Numbered from the stretch's first letter, positions 1 through 9,517 are shown. The stretch: DNA of 64,000 bases from Nocardia panacis (GCF_003598715.1 NZ_QZFU01000018.1:1-64000), one strand, 5' to 3'. The notes: a model not told the origin generated them from the sequence alone. Numbers and translations are program-made.

Positions 1-78
1 TGGGGTTGATAGGCCGGAACTGGAAGCACGGTGACGTGTGGAGGTGACTGGTACTAATAGGCCGAGGGCTTACCAACA
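1..78 (+). rRNA. rrl: 23S ribosomal RNA, 3' end (partial)
   Basis: The first ~75 bases match the highly conserved 3' terminus of bacterial 23S rRNA (GGTGACTGGTACTAATAGG at about 42-60, then CCGAGGGCTTAC). The gene enters from the left edge, so only its last ~75 nt are seen. The exact mature end is estimated from the family. A spacer of about 130 nt follows before 5S. Confidence 0.93.
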
Positions 79-211
79 AAGGTGTTACGCGTCCACTGTG
101 TGGTGTCTGAAACAACACACGACCCCCATCCCTCGAGGTGGATCCGGTCCCTTGTTCGTGAGGGGTTCGGGTCCGGTGCTCGGGTGTGGGGGTGGTGATA
201 GTTTCATAGAG

Positions 212-328
212 TTACGGCGGCGATAGCGGTGGGGAAACGCCCGGTCCCATTCCGAACCCGGAAGCTAAGCCTGCCAGCGCCGATGGTACTGCACTCGACA
301 GGGTGTGGGAGAGTAGGACACCGCCGGA
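212..328 (+). rRNA. rrf: 5S ribosomal RNA
   Basis: A ~117-nt segment carries the 5S core CCCATTCCGAACCCGGAAG (245-263) and complementary ends (TTACGGCGGC near 212 pairs with the GCCGG-type end near 325). It is the last gene of the rrn operon. Ends are assigned by family length and may be off by 1-3 nt. Confidence 0.95.
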
Positions 329-337
329 ACATATTTC

Positions 338-372
338 ACGTTAGGGGACCCAGTTTCTGGGTCCCCTAACGT
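338..372 (+). terminator. rrn operon terminator hairpin
   Basis: A perfect 16-bp inverted repeat (338-353 with 357-372) closes a 3-nt TTT loop about 10 nt after 5S. There is no strong T-run behind it, as is common for actinobacterial terminators. Confidence 0.85.
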
Positions 373-483
373 CGTTTCGGCACATTTTCGGTGCCTGCGT
401 GCCGCCGCGTTCCGGCTCTGCCGACGACACGTGATTGAATTCAAGAGAGCCCGATGTCCTCGGACCTCAGAAAGGGATTCACC

Positions 484-3400
484 GTGTCGGATCAGAACGA
501 CGGCCGTAAGCCTTTCCGGCGGGGCGGCCCGTCCGAGGGCCGCTCGTTCCGGAACGGCTCCGGCGATCACCGCGGCGCCTCCCGGCGCGACGACAGCGCG
601 GGCCGCGGGTTCAAGCGGTCCGGTGATACCGGTGGCAGCTACGGCTCCCGAGGTGAATCGAGCGAGCGGGGCGGATTCAAACGCGGTCAGGGCGGCGATC
701 GTCGTGACAATTTCGGTGATCGCGGCCACGGCTCCCGAGGTGATTCCGGTGACCGCGGCTTCCGTCGCGGTGAGTCCCAATCCGGCGGATTCAACCGGCG
801 TGGCGATTCCGAGCGCGGTGGTTTCCGTCGAGGTGACTCCGGATCCCGCGCCAATGACGACCGTCGGGGCGGTTCCGAGGACCGCGGCGGATTCCGCCGG
901 GCCAACGAGTCGGCTCCGCACCGGGGTGAAGCCGGTGGTCGCGGCGGTTTCGATCGTCGCTCGGATTCGGGCGGCCGGGGCGGGTACGACCGCCGTGAGG
1001 GTTCGGGCGGTTCCGAGCGCCGTGGTGATTCCGGGTCGCGCGGCTTCGACCGCCGGGAGGATTCCGGCGAGCGCCGTGGTTTCGACCGGCGCTCCGATTC
1101 CGGTGGTCGCGGCGGATTCAATCGCCGCGAGGACTCGGGTGATCGACGTAATTCCGATCGCCGCAATGATTTTGGTGACCGTCGCGGTCCCGATCGCCGA
1201 GGTGATTCCGGCGAGCGCCGTGACTTCGGTCGCCGTGATGATTCCGGGGATCGGCGTGGTTTCGGTCGCCGTGATGATTCCGGCGAGCGTCGTGGATTTG
1301 ATCGCCGGAGTGATTCCGGCGAGCGGCGCGGCTTCGACCGTCGCGATAGCTCCGGCGATTCGCGCGGTTTCGACCGGCGTGGCGATTCGGGCGATCGGCG
1401 CGGATCCGATCGGCGGCCCGATTCCGACCGACGTGGGTCCAACCGTCGGAACGATTTCGGCGACCGGCGTGGTTTCGATCGGCCTTCCGACTCCGGCGAT
1501 CGGCGCGGATTCAATCGGCCCGCCGATTCCGGTGATAGGCGTGGTTTCGATCGCCGTGGTGATTCCGGTGGTCGTGGTGGATTCAATCGGCGTGATGAAG
1601 GCGGATCCGGTCGCCGCGACGAATCGGGTGAACGTCGTGGCTTCGGTCGCCGCGATGACTCCGGCGACCGGCGTGGCGATTCGGGTGCCCGCGGCGGGTT
1701 CCATCGGGAAGGTGCGGGGGAGCGCCGGGGATTCCGGCGCGGTGATCAGTCCGATGATCGGCGTGGTGATTCGGGTGCCCGTGGCGGTTTCGATCGCGGG
1801 GATTCCGGTGCGCGTCGCGGATTCCGGCGCGGTGACTCGGATGCTCGGCGTGCGGACTTCACATCGCGTGGGGATTCCGAGCGTGCGGGCGATTTCGATG
1901 CGGATCGCGATGATGTCTCGCGCACCGGTGCGGGCGATCTCGGCGAATCCGATCAGCGCGAGGTTTCGCGCTGGTCGGGCGGCCTCGGGGATTCGCGTGG
2001 ATCAGGCGAGCATGCGGATTCCGGCGCGGAGCGTGATTCGGACAAGCAGGGCGATGTCGAACTGCCCGGTGCGTCCGGGACACCGGATGCGACCGATCGC
2101 GGATCCGTCGAGGCCCGCGAATTCGGTCGTCAGGATTCCGAAGGATCTCGCGATGGCGCGGCCGCGAACCGCGGTGTTGATGAGAACCGCAGTGGGGGCG
2201 ATGAGCTCGATCGGCCTAAGGAGTCGGGCATGCGCGGTGAGTTCGACCGGGATGACGAGTCGGGTCGGCGTCGTGGCGAGGATTCGAACGATCTTCCCGA
2301 AACTGTGAGCAGTCGAAGCGATTTCGATGAAACCGCCAGCGCGGGTCCCGATGCGGTGAGCCGTTCGGATCGGTCCGAGAACGCGAGCGAGCGCGGAGCT
2401 ACCGACAGTTCGGACGAGCATGGCGCCGCAGGCGCGGGCGAAAGCGCGAGCGAGCACAGCGGTTTCAATCGCAGTGGTGGCTTCGATCAGCGCGAGAGCT
2501 CGCAGGAGAGCTCCGAGAGTGCAGGCGAGCGCGGCGGTTTCAAGCGCGGTGGCGGTTCGGATCGGCGCGAAGGTTCGGGCCAGGACTTCGATCGGACCGA
2601 AAGCGCCGGTGGGCGTGGTGATTTCAAGCGTGATCAGTTCGAGCGGCGTGCCGGGGAGCGCGGCGGTTCCGAGCGGCGGGGGTCGGATGATCGTGGTTGG
2701 CAGCGTCGCGAGGATGGCGAGCGTGGCGGAGCCGCTCGCGGGGAGGCGCGCGGCGGGTTCGGTCGCGATGATGACCGGCGTCGCGGTGGCGAAGGGTCCA
2801 GGGGCGGCGGCAGGTCGCTGGATCGGCGTCCGCCTCGCCCCGAGGAGCCGGATCTGCCGGATGATGTGCAGGCCGGTGAACTCGAGATGGCGGTGCGGCG
2901 GGATCTGCTGAGCCTGGACAAGGGGAATGCGGAGACCGTGGCGCGGCATCTGGTGATGGCGGCCCGGTTGATCGATGACGATCCGGGCCTGGCGCTGGCG
3001 CATGCGCGGGCGGCGCGGCAGCGCGCCGGACGTATCGCGGTGGTGCGGGAAACGGCCGGTGTCACCGCGTATCACGCCGGTGAGTGGGCCGAGGCCCTGT
3101 CGGAGTTGCGGACCGCGCGCCGCATGTCGGGCGGTTCGGGTCTGCTCGCGGTGATGGCGGACTGCGAGCGCGGTCTGGGCAGGCCCGAGCGGGCGATCGA
3201 ATTGGGTCGCAGTGACGAGGCGCGTGCCCTGCACGGCGACGAGGCCATCGAATTGCGCATCGTCGTCGCGGGCGCCCGCATGGATATGGGCCAGTTCGAC
3301 CAGGCCGTGGTCACCTTGCAGACCCCGGACCTGGATCCGGCTCGCACCGGTTCCACCTACGCCCGTCTCTTCTACGCCTACGCCGACGCCCTGGTCGCCG

Positions 3401-3537
3401 CAGGTCGCACCGAGGAGGGCCTGACCTGGTTCCTCAACGCGGCCGCCGCCGACCTCGACGGCGACACCGACGCCGAGGACCGCGCCGCCGAACTGACCGG
3501 CGAGAACTACGGCGGCTACGACACCGACGAGCAGTAA
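484..3537 (+). CDS. TPR-like protein with ~790-residue Arg/Gly/Asp/Ser repeat region (Rv1691-type)
   Basis: This 1017-residue protein has two parts. Residues 1 to ~790 are low-complexity and almost all R, G, D, S, E and F. Between about residues 182 and 371 there are some 15 near-perfect 12-residue units of the form DSG[DE]RRGFDRRx (36 bp period, for example from base 1060). From about residue 790 a normal helical tetratricopeptide-like domain of ~230 residues follows. It matches by character and position the gene upstream of the HAD phosphatase in mycobacteria (Rv1691), which as I recall is only about 250 residues and lacks the extension. GTG 484 is preferred because AAAGGG (471-476) lies 7 nt upstream; an in-frame ATG at 454 lacks a good ribosome site. 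A strong terminator follows, so the gene may be monocistronic. Function is unknown; the R/G-rich arm suggests RNA or nucleic-acid contact (inference). Confidence 0.85.
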   Translation: MSDQNDGRKPFRRGGPSEGRSFRNGSGDHRGASRRDDSAGRGFKRSGDTGGSYGSRGESSERGGFKRGQGGDRRDNFGDRGHGSRGDSGDRGFRRGESQSGGFNRRGDSERGGFRRGDSGSRANDDRRGGSEDRGGFRRANESAPHRGEAGGRGGFDRRSDSGGRGGYDRREGSGGSERRGDSGSRGFDRREDSGERRGFDRRSDSGGRGGFNRREDSGDRRNSDRRNDFGDRRGPDRRGDSGERRDFGRRDDSGDRRGFGRRDDSGERRGFDRRSDSGERRGFDRRDSSGDSRGFDRRGDSGDRRGSDRRPDSDRRGSNRRNDFGDRRGFDRPSDSGDRRGFNRPADSGDRRGFDRRGDSGGRGGFNRRDEGGSGRRDESGERRGFGRRDDSGDRRGDSGARGGFHREGAGERRGFRRGDQSDDRRGDSGARGGFDRGDSGARRGFRRGDSDARRADFTSRGDSERAGDFDADRDDVSRTGAGDLGESDQREVSRWSGGLGDSRGSGEHADSGAERDSDKQGDVELPGASGTPDATDRGSVEAREFGRQDSEGSRDGAAANRGVDENRSGGDELDRPKESGMRGEFDRDDESGRRRGEDSNDLPETVSSRSDFDETASAGPDAVSRSDRSENASERGATDSSDEHGAAGAGESASEHSGFNRSGGFDQRESSQESSESAGERGGFKRGGGSDRREGSGQDFDRTESAGGRGDFKRDQFERRAGERGGSERRGSDDRGWQRREDGERGGAARGEARGGFGRDDDRRRGGEGSRGGGRSLDRRPPRPEEPDLPDDVQAGELEMAVRRDLLSLDKGNAETVARHLVMAARLIDDDPGLALAHARAARQRAGRIAVVRETAGVTAYHAGEWAEALSELRTARRMSGGSGLLAVMADCERGLGRPERAIELGRSDEARALHGDEAIELRIVVAGARMDMGQFDQAVVTLQTPDLDPARTGSTYARLFYAYADALVAAGRTEEGLTWFLNAAAADLDGDTDAEDRAAELTGENYGGYDTDEQ

Positions 3538-3548
3538 CCCAACGAACG

Positions 3549-3597
3549 CGACCGCCGCCGTTGTCGACAGCAACCCTGTCGACAACGGCGGCGGTCG
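3549..3597 (+). terminator. strong 22-bp stem-loop terminator
   Basis: A perfect 22-bp inverted repeat (3549-3570 with 3576-3597) with a 5-nt loop lies 12 nt after the TPR gene stop. The flanking AACGAA and TTCGTT extend it past a 2-nt bulge. Confidence 0.88.
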
Positions 3598-4102
3598 TTC
3601 GTTGTGGGCGAGTCCAGGTGGAGTCGATCGGTGACCCGATATGGAACCGAAGACCGGGCCGCCAGAAATTTCCGGGCCGCGCCTCTTCGGCCAGAGTGTT
3701 GGCTACTGGTGCTGACGAGCCGGTTGTCCCGTGACCCGATGCCGAACCTTCCGGCCTGAGCTGCTTCGGCCCGGCATTGGCTGCGGGTGCCGACGGGGTC
3801 GGTTGCCGCCTGTCCAGCGGGATGGGCCGGGTGGATTTGTCCGGCGATCTGGAATGTCATCGGAGATCGCGACGCTGAACCTTCCGGGCCGAGCTGGTTC
3901 GGCTGGAGCATTGGCTGCGGCTGACGGGATCGGTTGCCGTCCGTCCGTGAGCTGGACGGAGGTGGATTCGTTCGACGGTCGATGAGGAGTTTGCTCGGCG
4001 GTGGGCAGTGCTTCCATGCGGATCGTGGTTCGGGTGGGCACGGGGCAAGGGTGGGGTGTGGCGTAGGGTTCGGGACGCGGCCGAGTGGTTAGGGAGAGTG
4101 GT
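3598..4102. other. ~500-bp intergenic region with degenerate repeats
   Basis: No convincing gene is present. Open frames here have no protein-like composition and no ribosome site. The stretch holds three degenerate copies of a ~70-bp sequence, listed separately. The HAD gene's ribosome site AGGGAGAG is at 4091-4098. Confidence 0.7.
3666..3946. repeat. three degenerate ~70-bp direct repeats
   Basis: Segments 3666-3729, 3743-3815 and 3876-3946 share an ordered series of blocks: an AACCTTCCGG-like start, GAGCTG.TTCGGC, ATTGGCTGCGG, TGACGGG.TCGGTTG and a CCGTCC/CTGTCC end. The second and third copies are the most alike; the first is more diverged. They are intergenic and unequally spaced. Confidence 0.6.
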
Positions 4103-4996
4103 GTGACGCGGTTAAGGGATGGGTTTGCGGCGCTGCTGCTCGATCTGGACGGGACGCTGTATCGGGGTGTGGAGGCTATCGCGGGGGCGGCGGAGGCGCT
4201 GGTGGATTCGGGTGGGGCGCAACGGCTTGTGTATGTGACGAATAATGCGAGTCGGGGGCCGGGGGTGGTCGCGGAGCATTTGACGGAACTGGGGTTCGTC
4301 GCGTCGCGCGAGGATGTGGTGACCAGTGCGCAGGCGGCGGCGCGGCTGCTGCGGGAGCGAGTGGCGCCGGGGGCGACGGTGCTGGTGGTGGGGACAGATG
4401 ACTTGGCGGCCGAGGTGACAGCGGTGGGGCTGCGTCCGGTGCGGCGGTTCGACGGTGCGGTGCCCGATGCGGTGGTGCAGGGGCATGCCCCGACGACGTG
4501 CTGGGCGGATCTGGCGGAGGCGGCCTTCGCGTTGCGCGGCGATGCGGTGTGGGTTGCGGCGAATACGGATAGGACGTTGCCGCTCGAGCGTGGACTCGCC
4601 CCCGGCAACGGCGCGATGGTGGCGGCGCTGCGGGCCGCTTCGGACCGGGAGCCGATTGTCGCGGGCAAGCCGTACGCGCCGCTGATGGAGGATGCGCTGC
4701 TGCGGGCGGGAACACGGTCGGCGCTGGTGGTCGGCGATCGACTCGATACCGATATCGAGGGCGCGCATCGGGTGGGTCTGCCTTCGCTGCTGGTGTTGAC
4801 CGGCGTGTCGACCCTCGACGAATTGAAAGACGCGCCTGCCGAACAGATTCCGACATATATCGCGAATGACCTGGATGCGCTGAATCATCCGCCGGTGGTC
4901 GTGGGTTCGACCGATGTCGGTGCGGTGGCGCACCTGCTGGCGCGGCATCCCGGTCGGGCCGTGACGGTGCGGGCGTCGGCTGTCGAAATCGGATAG
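4103..4996 (+). CDS. HAD-IIA family sugar/glycerol-phosphate phosphatase (Rv1692-type)
   Basis: This 297-residue protein opens with the HAD nucleophile motif DLDGTLYRG near residue 11, has the motif-II TNN in VTNNAS, and has the later motifs K-P-Y (AGKPYAPL) and GDRLDTDIEGA. That is the order of the HAD-IIA (NagD/p-nitrophenyl phosphatase-like) family. The mycobacterial gene at this position, Rv1692, is a glycerol-3-phosphate phosphatase acting in recycling of phospholipid head groups; the same activity here is inferred from synteny. GTG 4103 is chosen because AGGGAGAG lies 4 nt upstream; a longer frame begins at 4085. It heads the run of closely spaced genes to recN. It is soluble, with no signal peptide. 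Confidence 0.88.
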   Translation: MTRLRDGFAALLLDLDGTLYRGVEAIAGAAEALVDSGGAQRLVYVTNNASRGPGVVAEHLTELGFVASREDVVTSAQAAARLLRERVAPGATVLVVGTDDLAAEVTAVGLRPVRRFDGAVPDAVVQGHAPTTCWADLAEAAFALRGDAVWVAANTDRTLPLERGLAPGNGAMVAALRAASDREPIVAGKPYAPLMEDALLRAGTRSALVVGDRLDTDIEGAHRVGLPSLLVLTGVSTLDELKDAPAEQIPTYIANDLDALNHPPVVVGSTDVGAVAHLLARHPGRAVTVRASAVEIG

Positions 4997-5009
4997 CGTT
5001 GAGCCCACC

Positions 5010-5267
5010 ATGAGTATTCCGATGCCCAACTCTCCTGGAACCCGCGTGAACGGTCCCCGCCCTGGCGTTCCGATGCCGGGTCAGCAGCTGTCGTCCCGGC
5101 CGGAGCCTGCCGATCCGGTGCGGATCCGCACCGAGATCGACGGTCTGCTCGCGGAATTGCGGGCGGGCGGCGCCGAGTCCGGCATCGATCTGGCGCGGCG
5201 CGCGCACATTCTGGAGCAGGCGCACGAGGTGCTGGTCCAGGCCCTGGCCACGGTGGACAAGATCTGA
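5010..5267 (+). CDS. small conserved protein between HAD phosphatase and tlyA (Rv1693-type)
   Basis: This 85-residue ORF has a Pro-rich N-terminus and a helical, Glu/Arg/Ala-rich C-terminal half (about residues 30-80) with heptad-like spacing. I do not recognise a domain. Its position between the phosphatase and tlyA corresponds to the small gene Rv1693 in mycobacteria. It starts at ATG 5010, 13 nt after the phosphatase stop, and ends 1 nt before the tlyA GTG, so it is probably co-transcribed. No function is proposed. Confidence 0.8.
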   Translation: MSIPMPNSPGTRVNGPRPGVPMPGQQLSSRPEPADPVRIRTEIDGLLAELRAGGAESGIDLARRAHILEQAHEVLVQALATVDKI

Positions 5268-5268
5268 G

Positions 5269-6084
5269 GTGGCCAGACGCGCGCGGGTGGACGCCGAGTT
5301 GGTGCGCCGCGGGTTGGCGCGATCGCGGGAGCATGCGGTCGAGCTGATCGGCGCGGGCCGGGTCCTGATCAATGGCACGGTCGCGGTGAAGCCCGCGACC
5401 GCGGTGGAGGCGGGGACGCCGCTGCTGGTGCGGGAGGAGCCCGATGAGGTGCGGTGGGCCTCGCGTGGTGCGCACAAATTGCTGGGTGCGCTGGAGGCTT
5501 TCGCGGAGGTATCGGTGTCGGGGAAGCGCTGCCTCGATGCTGGCGCGTCGACCGGCGGGTTCACCGATGTGCTGCTCAGCCGGGACGCGCGCGAGGTGGT
5601 CGCCGTCGATGTCGGCTACGGCCAGTTGATCTGGCGGTTGCAGAACGATGAGCGGGTGCGGGTCTTCGATCGCACGAATGTGCGCAATCTGACGGCGGAG
5701 GCCATCGGCGGCCCGGTCGATCTGGTGGTGGGCGATCTGTCGTTCATCTCGCTGGCTCTGGTGTTGCCCGCGCTGGCGGCGTGCGCGGCGCCGGAGGCGG
5801 ATCTGCTACCCATGGTCAAGCCGCAGTTCGAGGTGGGCAAGGAGCGGGTGGGTTCCGGTGGGGTGGTTCGGGATCCGGCGTTGCGGGCCGAGGCGGTGCG
5901 CGCGGTGGCGGCCGCGGCGGCCCCGCTGGGTCTGCGCACGTTCGGTGTGGCGGCGAGCCCGCTGCCGGGGCCGTCGGGCAATGTCGAATACTTCTTGTGG
6001 CTGCGGAATGTCGGGCGGTTCGAGTACGACGGCGAGCAGGTCGCGGCTCTCGTCGAGCGTGCGGTTGAGGAGGGTCCACAGTGA
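5269..6084 (+). CDS. tlyA: TlyA family 16S/23S rRNA 2'-O-methyltransferase
   Basis: This 271-residue protein has an N-terminal S4 RNA-binding domain (about 1-60) followed by an FtsJ-like Rossmann methyltransferase. Visible residues are K70 in RGAHK, the SAM-binding [10 protein letters not shown] (89-98), D156 in GDLSF and K184 in VKPQFE, which fit a K-D-K-E catalytic set. TlyA methylates ribose 2'-O of cytidines in both rRNAs and is known for capreomycin/viomycin sensitivity in mycobacteria; its old name is hemolysin A. GTG 5269 follows the previous stop by one base, and its TGA overlaps the nadK GTG. Confidence 0.95.
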   Translation: MARRARVDAELVRRGLARSREHAVELIGAGRVLINGTVAVKPATAVEAGTPLLVREEPDEVRWASRGAHKLLGALEAFAEVSVSGKRCLDAGASTGGFTDVLLSRDAREVVAVDVGYGQLIWRLQNDERVRVFDRTNVRNLTAEAIGGPVDLVVGDLSFISLALVLPALAACAAPEADLLPMVKPQFEVGKERVGSGGVVRDPALRAEAVRAVAAAAAPLGLRTFGVAASPLPGPSGNVEYFLWLRNVGRFEYDGEQVAALVERAVEEGPQ

Positions 6085-7034
6085 ATGCGCAGGGTTGCGG
6101 GCGGGAGATACTGCTCGTCGCGCATCCGGGGCGGGCGGAGATCATCGAGACCGCCCATCGGGTGGCCAAGATCTTCGCCGATGCGGGCATCTGTCTGCGG
6201 GTGCTGGCCGATGAGGCCGACAGCACGCGGTTCGAGTCGGAGCCGGGCGGATTCCCGGTCCGGGTGGTCGAGCACGGTCCGGAGGCGGCGGTCGGCTGCG
6301 AGATGGTGCTGGTGCTCGGCGGTGACGGGACCTTCCTGCGGGCGGCGGAATTGGCGCGGCCCGCGGCGGTGCCGGTGCTCGGTATCAACCTGGGCCGGAT
6401 CGGATTCCTGACCGAGGCCGAGGCCGAACATTTGGACGATGCGCTGGCGCAGGTGGTGCGCGGCGATTACCGCATCGAGCATCGGATGACGATCGATGTG
6501 TCGGTTCGGGTGGAGGACGTGGTGGTCGATGCGGGGTGGGCGCTCAATGAGGCGAGTATCGAGAATGCCTCGCGGATGGGCGTGTTGGAACTGGTGTTGG
6601 AGGTGGACGGGCGGCCGGTGTCGGCGTTCGGCTGCGACGGCATCCTGATCTCGACGCCCACCGGTTCCACCGCCTACGCGTTCTCGGCGGGCGGTCCGGT
6701 GGTGTGGCCGGAGTTGGAGGCGCTGCTGGTGATTCCGAGCAATGCGCACGCGCTGTTCGCGCGGCCGCTGGTGACGAGCCCGGAGTCGCGCATCGCCGTC
6801 GAATCGGTGGCCACGGGCCACGATGCGATAGTTTTCCTGGATGGCAGGCGCACCCTGGCGCTGCCGAAGGGCGGTCGGCTGGAGGCGGTCCGCGGTGGCG
6901 AGCCGGTGCGCTGGGTGCGGTTGGATTCCGCGCCGTTCGCCGATCGGATGGTGCGGAAATTCCAGTTGCCCGTAACCGGCTGGCGCGGTCGACGGCGAAC
7001 GGAGAGCACGAGTGCTGACAGAGATCAGGATTGA
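6081..7034 (+). CDS. nadK: NAD kinase
   Basis: This 317-residue NAD(+) kinase makes NADP(+). The diagnostic [11 protein letters not shown] (80-90), GRIGFLTE, the NE-containing ALNEAS and the glycine-rich [15 protein letters not shown] are all present in family order. GTG 6081 overlaps the tlyA stop (GTGA) and is preceded by GAGGAGGG. The 3' end overlaps recN by 23 nt in another frame. It is the equivalent of Rv1695 (ppnK). Confidence 0.96.
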   Translation: MNAQGCGREILLVAHPGRAEIIETAHRVAKIFADAGICLRVLADEADSTRFESEPGGFPVRVVEHGPEAAVGCEMVLVLGGDGTFLRAAELARPAAVPVLGINLGRIGFLTEAEAEHLDDALAQVVRGDYRIEHRMTIDVSVRVEDVVVDAGWALNEASIENASRMGVLELVLEVDGRPVSAFGCDGILISTPTGSTAYAFSAGGPVVWPELEALLVIPSNAHALFARPLVTSPESRIAVESVATGHDAIVFLDGRRTLALPKGGRLEAVRGGEPVRWVRLDSAPFADRMVRKFQLPVTGWRGRRRTESTSADRDQD

Positions 7035-8919
7035 CGGACTCGGCGTCATCGCCGCGGCCACCGCGCAGTTCGACGCGGGTCTGACCGTGCTGACCGGTGA
7101 GACGGGTGCGGGCAAGACCATGGTGGTCACGAGCCTGCACCTGCTCAGCGGTGCGCGAGCCGATGCGGGTCGGGTGCGGTTGGGTGCGGCCCGTGCGGTG
7201 GTGGAGGGGCGGTTCACCGTCGAGGAGGTGAACGCGGCCGCCCGCGCCGAGGTGGGGCGGGTGCTGGAGTCCAGTGCCGCCGAAGCGGACGACGACGGCA
7301 GTGTCATCGCGATTCGGACGGTCGGCAGCGATGGGCGTTCGCGCGCGCACCTGGGTGGTCGCGGGGTGCCCGCGTCGGTGCTGGCGGATTTCACCGCGCC
7401 GCTGTTGACGGTGCACGGTCAGAATGATCAGTTGCGGTTGCAGCGGCCCGAACAGCAGTTGGCCGCGCTGGACCAGTTCGCCGCGGAGACGATCGGCCCG
7501 CTGCTGCGCAAGTATCGGGTGCATCGCGGGGCGTGGTTGGACGCGCGGCGCGAACTGCTCGAACGGACCGCGCGCAGTAGGGAATTGGCGTTGGAGGCGG
7601 ATCGGCTCAAGCATTCGCTCGCCGAGATCGACGCGCTGGCACCGGAACCCGGCGAGGATGAGCGGCTGGTCGCCGAGGTGCGGCGATTGAGTGATCTGGA
7701 TTCGCTGCGCGAGGCGGCGGTGGCGGCGCATACTGCGCTGGCCGGTCCCGCCGATGCGCCGGAATCCGGTTCGGGCGCATTGGATCTGCTGGGTGGCGCG
7801 CGCGCCCGATTGGATTCCGCCGACGATCCCGCGCTGGCGGCGCTGGCCCCCGGCCTGGGTGAGGCGATCACCCTGGTTGTCGATCTGACCGGTGAGCTGA
7901 GCGGCTATCTGGAGGATCTGCCTTCCGATCCCGGTGCGCTGGATACGCTTTTGACCCGTCAGGCCGAACTCAAGACGTTGACCCGCAAATACGCGCCCGA
8001 TATCGACGGTGTGCTGGCGTGGGCCGAGGAGGCCAGGACAAGGTTGTCCTCTCTCGACGTCTCCGAGGACGCGCTGGCGAAACTGACCGCCGAGGTGGCG
8101 ATCTCGGCCGGTCGGGTCCGGGAGGCGGCGGTCGCGTTGAGTGCGGCGCGGACGCGGGCGGCGGGCAAGTTGGCCGCGGCGGTGAGCGCCGAATTGTCCG
8201 GGCTGGCAATGGGAAAGGCGCGGCTCGAGGTCGCGGTGCGGCCGATGCCCGCCGGAGCACAGGATTCCGCGCCGCTGACGGTGGAGGGAGTGGACCTGCA
8301 CGCCGGGTCCGCCGGGATCGATGAGGTCGAGTTCCGGCTGTCCGCGCATTCGGGCGCGCAGTCGCTGCCGTTGAGCAAAAGTGCCTCGGGCGGTGAGCTT
8401 TCCAGGGTGATGCTCGCCCTCGAGGTGGTGCTCGCGAGTTCGGATCACGGGGCGACCATGGTGTTCGACGAGGTCGACGCCGGTGTCGGTGGTCGGGCGG
8501 CGGTGGAGATCGGGCGGCGGCTGGCTCGTTTGGCGCGCACCCATCAGGTCATTGTCGTCACGCATTTGCCGCAGGTCGCCGCCTTCGCCGATACGCATCT
8601 GGTGGTGAACAAGTCCGACGACGGCAAGGGCAGGGTGGACAGCGGCGTGCGCACCCTCGGCAAGGAGGATCGGGTGATCGAGTTGGCGCGCATGCTCGCC
8701 GGACTCGACGACACCGAGACCGGGCGCGCGCATGCGGAAGAACTGCTGGCGACCGCTGCCGCCGAGAAGTCGGTGGGGGGCAAGGGCGCCGGGGAAAAGA
8801 GTGCCGCGAAGTCCGCGCGGCAGGCGAAATCCGCTGCGGGGGAGAAGGATGCGCGCGCGGTGAAACCTGCCGAGGAGAAGAAGGCGGCGCGCGCCGCGAA
8901 AGCCGCTGCCGCCCGCTGA
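7012..8919 (+). CDS. recN: DNA repair protein RecN with Lys/Ala-rich tail
   Basis: This 635-residue SMC-like ATPase has Walker A GETGAGKT (29-36), a central coiled coil, the ABC signature [10 protein letters not shown] and Walker [13 protein letters not shown] near the C-terminal head. RecN helps double-strand-break repair by holding or moving DNA ends. About the last 54 residues after the head (beginning near [10 protein letters not shown]) are a Lys/Ala/Glu-rich low-complexity tail not needed for the fold, resembling histone-H1-like tails. GTG 7012 is preceded by GGAGAG (7001-7006), and the start lies inside the 3' end of nadK. Confidence 0.95.
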   Translation: MLTEIRIDGLGVIAAATAQFDAGLTVLTGETGAGKTMVVTSLHLLSGARADAGRVRLGAARAVVEGRFTVEEVNAAARAEVGRVLESSAAEADDDGSVIAIRTVGSDGRSRAHLGGRGVPASVLADFTAPLLTVHGQNDQLRLQRPEQQLAALDQFAAETIGPLLRKYRVHRGAWLDARRELLERTARSRELALEADRLKHSLAEIDALAPEPGEDERLVAEVRRLSDLDSLREAAVAAHTALAGPADAPESGSGALDLLGGARARLDSADDPALAALAPGLGEAITLVVDLTGELSGYLEDLPSDPGALDTLLTRQAELKTLTRKYAPDIDGVLAWAEEARTRLSSLDVSEDALAKLTAEVAISAGRVREAAVALSAARTRAAGKLAAAVSAELSGLAMGKARLEVAVRPMPAGAQDSAPLTVEGVDLHAGSAGIDEVEFRLSAHSGAQSLPLSKSASGGELSRVMLALEVVLASSDHGATMVFDEVDAGVGGRAAVEIGRRLARLARTHQVIVVTHLPQVAAFADTHLVVNKSDDGKGRVDSGVRTLGKEDRVIELARMLAGLDDTETGRAHAEELLATAAAEKSVGGKGAGEKSAAKSARQAKSAAGEKDARAVKPAEEKKAARAAKAAAAR

Positions 8920-8963
8920 TTTCGGGTCCTGCGCCGAGTGGCTGCGCGGCACGGCGCCGCGGC

Positions 8964-9386
8964 CTAGGCGCGCACCGCTTTCTGCGCGCCCTTCACGAAT
9001 TGGCTGATCATGGCGTGCAGGACGAGTTCGAGGATCCGGTCCGGAACGGGAAGTGCGGGCGTGGAGTCCATGGTGTAGCTGATGCGGGTGCCGTTGTCGG
9101 CGTCGGCGAAGGTGATGGTGCCGGTGTGGCGCTTGACCGGGGCGCCCTTGACGATCTTGTACTCCATGCGCTCGTTCGGCACCAGGGCGGTGATCTCCTC
9201 GGTGACGCCGACCGGACCGCGGCCCAGGAAGTGTTGCGCGCCTACGCCGCCCGGTGAGTCGGTGCCGTCTTTGGTGCGGGTGACCTGGATGGGCAGGTAC
9301 GGGCTGATGCGTTCGCGCTCGCTGAAGAGCTGGTAGACAACGTCGCGCGGGGCGGGGATGACGGCGTCGACAGTGCTGGTGGCCAT
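8964..9386 (-). CDS. SRPBCC (START/Bet v1-like) family protein
   Basis: This 140-residue protein has the typical SRPBCC opening (VDAVIPAPRDVVYQLFSE) and the strand/helix pattern ending in an amphipathic C-terminal helix. Such proteins bind hydrophobic ligands. The start ATG 9386 is chosen because AGGAGA lies about 5 nt upstream on the minus strand; longer upstream frame is not protein-like. It converges on recN and diverges from the SorC-type regulator. Ligand is unknown. Confidence 0.85.
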   Translation of the reverse strand: MATSTVDAVIPAPRDVVYQLFSERERISPYLPIQVTRTKDGTDSPGGVGAQHFLGRGPVGVTEEITALVPNERMEYKIVKGAPVKRHTGTITFADADNGTRISYTMDSTPALPVPDRILELVLHAMISQFVKGAQKAVRA

Positions 9387-9487
9387 GGCTCTCCTAGTCG
9401 GGTTAGCTGTGACCGGCAGCATATAGGTATTCGACGCGATGAGAGCGCGGCGGTGCGGACTGTGCTCGGCGTCGCTCCGAATTGCTG

Positions 9488-9517
9488 TTGTGCGCATCAC
9501 ATTTCGACTGTTAGGGT
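9488..9517 (+). promoter_or_regulatory. candidate promoter for the SorC-type regulator
   Basis: TTGTGC (9488-9493) and TAGGGT (9512-9517) are spaced 18 nt apart and lie about 45 nt before the start codon. This is a weak sigma70-like match seen by eye only. Confidence 0.35.

Noticed and set aside
38..226. ORF across the 23S end and spacer
   Set aside because: It overlaps conserved 23S sequence and the rRNA spacer, and its translation is not protein-like.
1060..1600. 36-bp repeats as a CRISPR or other non-coding array
   Set aside because: There are no unique spacers between units, and the repeats keep one protein frame with mostly synonymous or conservative changes.
265..3585. Long reverse-strand and off-frame ORFs (up to ~600 codons) across the TPR gene
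   Set aside because: They are produced by GC-rich 36-bp repeats that lack stops in several frames; their Thr/Ala/Ile or Ser/Pro/Arg monotony and missing ribosome sites mark them as shadows.
3731..3985. ORF of 84 codons in the intergenic gap
   Set aside because: It runs through the degenerate repeat family, has Cys/Arg/Gly-biased composition and no Shine-Dalgarno site.
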